64,000 bases of DNA. Origin: Clostridiales bacterium. Lineage in GTDB: Bacteria; Bacillota; Clostridia; Oscillospirales; Oscillospiraceae. The notes beneath the pieces were generated by a model that saw only the letters and a program-made list of their open reading frames with translations, was not told the origin of the DNA and did not search any database. Position numbers and translations under genes: made by a program. The stretch lies in the NCBI GenBank assembly GCA_902363045.1, contig CABIYX010000001.1:23737-87736 (forward strand). The letters are read 5' to 3'. Below, in pieces: positions 63,406 through 64,000 of the stretch; within the stretch, counting starts at the first letter, position 1, and each line of letters starts with the position of its first letter.

Positions 63406-63824
63406 CGGTACATTTTTATGACGATGCGCACGAAGCGTTTTTCCGTGAGAAATTGGAGCGGGCCGCAGCATCCGGGCGTACTCCAGACAACTATTTTCGT
63501 TCTTTCCTCTATCTGTGCGGGCTGTGCCCAGATACCAGGAGCCACTTCCATCGTTTATTTGACTGGCGGGAGTGGTGTATCTGCCCGGAGGCGCTGGCTG
63601 ACGGCTGGCAGACTGGTACGAGCAAAAGAATCACCAGGCTGGCATTTAACCTGTGGAACGGCTATGGGCAGGAGCAACCGGAGGATGAACGGGTCTCTGC
63701 GGCATTCCTGCCGGATGAGATATTCTGCTGTGGGTTTCAGTCCTGCTTCTTTGAGGCGGTGCGGCTCCGTTTCCCAGAATATGCGGACGCTGCCTCATCA
63801 CTCCCATGTATGGGACCAGGCTAA
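63402..63824 (+). CDS. DUF6075-like hypothetical protein
   Basis: A 140-residue protein (MTVHFYDDAHEAFFREKLER...) with the HFYxxxHExxF opening and WN..Y.Q...F..DEIFCCGFQ... pattern of proteins I recall as DUF6075 on clostridial elements. Function unknown. Translationally coupled to the preceding gene. Confidence 0.6.
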   Translation: MTVHFYDDAHEAFFREKLERAAASGRTPDNYFRSFLYLCGLCPDTRSHFHRLFDWREWCICPEALADGWQTGTSKRITRLAFNLWNGYGQEQPEDERVSAAFLPDEIFCCGFQSCFFEAVRLRFPEYADAASSLPCMGPG

Positions 63825-63856
63825 ATGATTTTTGTAAATAACCCATACTGTGTTTT

Positions 63857-63887
63857 ACAGGCCGACAGCGCAAAGCTGCCGGCCTGT
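63857..63887. terminator. Bidirectional terminator at the right edge
   Basis: Stem ACAGGCCG-ACAGC / GCTGC-CGGCCTGT between convergent genes. Confidence 0.75.
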
Positions 63888-63903
63888 GTTCTTTGATCCG
63901 ATA

Positions 63904-64000
63904 TTATTGTTCGCTTTGGCCGCTGTAACGAATATCCTCCGTCACATCATGGCCTGTTCCCGGAACGGCATAGACGCCGCAGCGGGAGATCTCCTTGAGC
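63904..64000 (-). CDS. 3' end of an unidentified gene (cut by window)
   Basis: The minus strand is open from base 64000 to a TAA at 63904-63906, encoding 31 residues (LKEISRCGVYAVPGTGHDVT...). The convergent terminator before it supports a real gene end. No family recognised. Confidence 0.5.
   Translation of the reverse strand, partial: LKEISRCGVYAVPGTGHDVTEDIRYSGQSEQ

Overview
The window looks like a chromosome piece from a GC-rich, anaerobic, spore-forming member of the Clostridia (Oscillospiraceae-like, inferred). The left part carries GC-rich housekeeping genes with strong AAGGAGG-type ribosome binding sites. These include lepA, pta, ftsH, a VanY-type carboxypeptidase and the sporulation regulator spoVT. 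No rRNA, tRNA or CRISPR array was seen.

Layout. 1-15.8 kb is chromosomal backbone: a cut-off sigma factor with its membrane partner, lepA, an XRE regulator, pta, ftsH, a D,D-carboxypeptidase, a class I glutamine amidotransferase, a cytidylate-kinase-like protein, an AraC regulator, a CYTH protein and the 3' part of spoVT. The gaps around lepA and pta are unusual. They hold strings of short perfect hairpins mixed with duplicated gene ends: lepA 3' ends, lepA 5' ends, a pta 3' end and an mnmE 3' end.

At about 15.81 kb spoVT is cut after its first ~11 codons by a mobile element that fills the rest of the window (>48 kb). Its right end is not seen. The element starts with four overlapping serine recombinase genes (15.9-21.2 kb), all transcribed toward the spoVT fragment. 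The arrangement resembles the elements that interrupt sporulation genes in other Firmicutes (for example skin in sigK).

Element cargo. Module 1 (21.8-29.8 kb), module 2 (45.3-53.7 kb) and module 3 (53.9-61.6 kb, perhaps to 62.6 kb) are three versions of one set: ECF S component, EcfT, double EcfA ATPase, a pair of ABC half-transporters, a short DtxR/MntR-like regulator, a winged-helix response-regulator-like protein, and a TetR (module 1) or AraC regulator (modules 2 and 3). The likely job is uptake of an iron chelate or other metallophore (inference by analogy with equibactin and YbtPQ systems). A palindrome GTTAG-N6-CTAAC recurs at the promoters of all three modules, perfect at three sites and degenerate at two.

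Between modules 1 and 2 (30.0-44.3 kb) lies a plus-strand operon for DNA maintenance and an unusual protein-modification set: a JAMM/JAB metalloprotease, a ThiF/E1-like enzyme and an E2-like (PRTRC-B) protein, together with a divergent DnaN clamp, a bactofilin-like protein, a DNA methylase-like protein, Rad52-like and Rad50-like proteins, and a primase-like protein ending in a ParB-like segment. An XRE regulator and a stand-alone Spo0A C-terminal-domain protein follow. The right edge carries small phage/ICE-type genes. No relaxase or type IV secretion gene is in the window, so whether the element is conjugative cannot be decided here.
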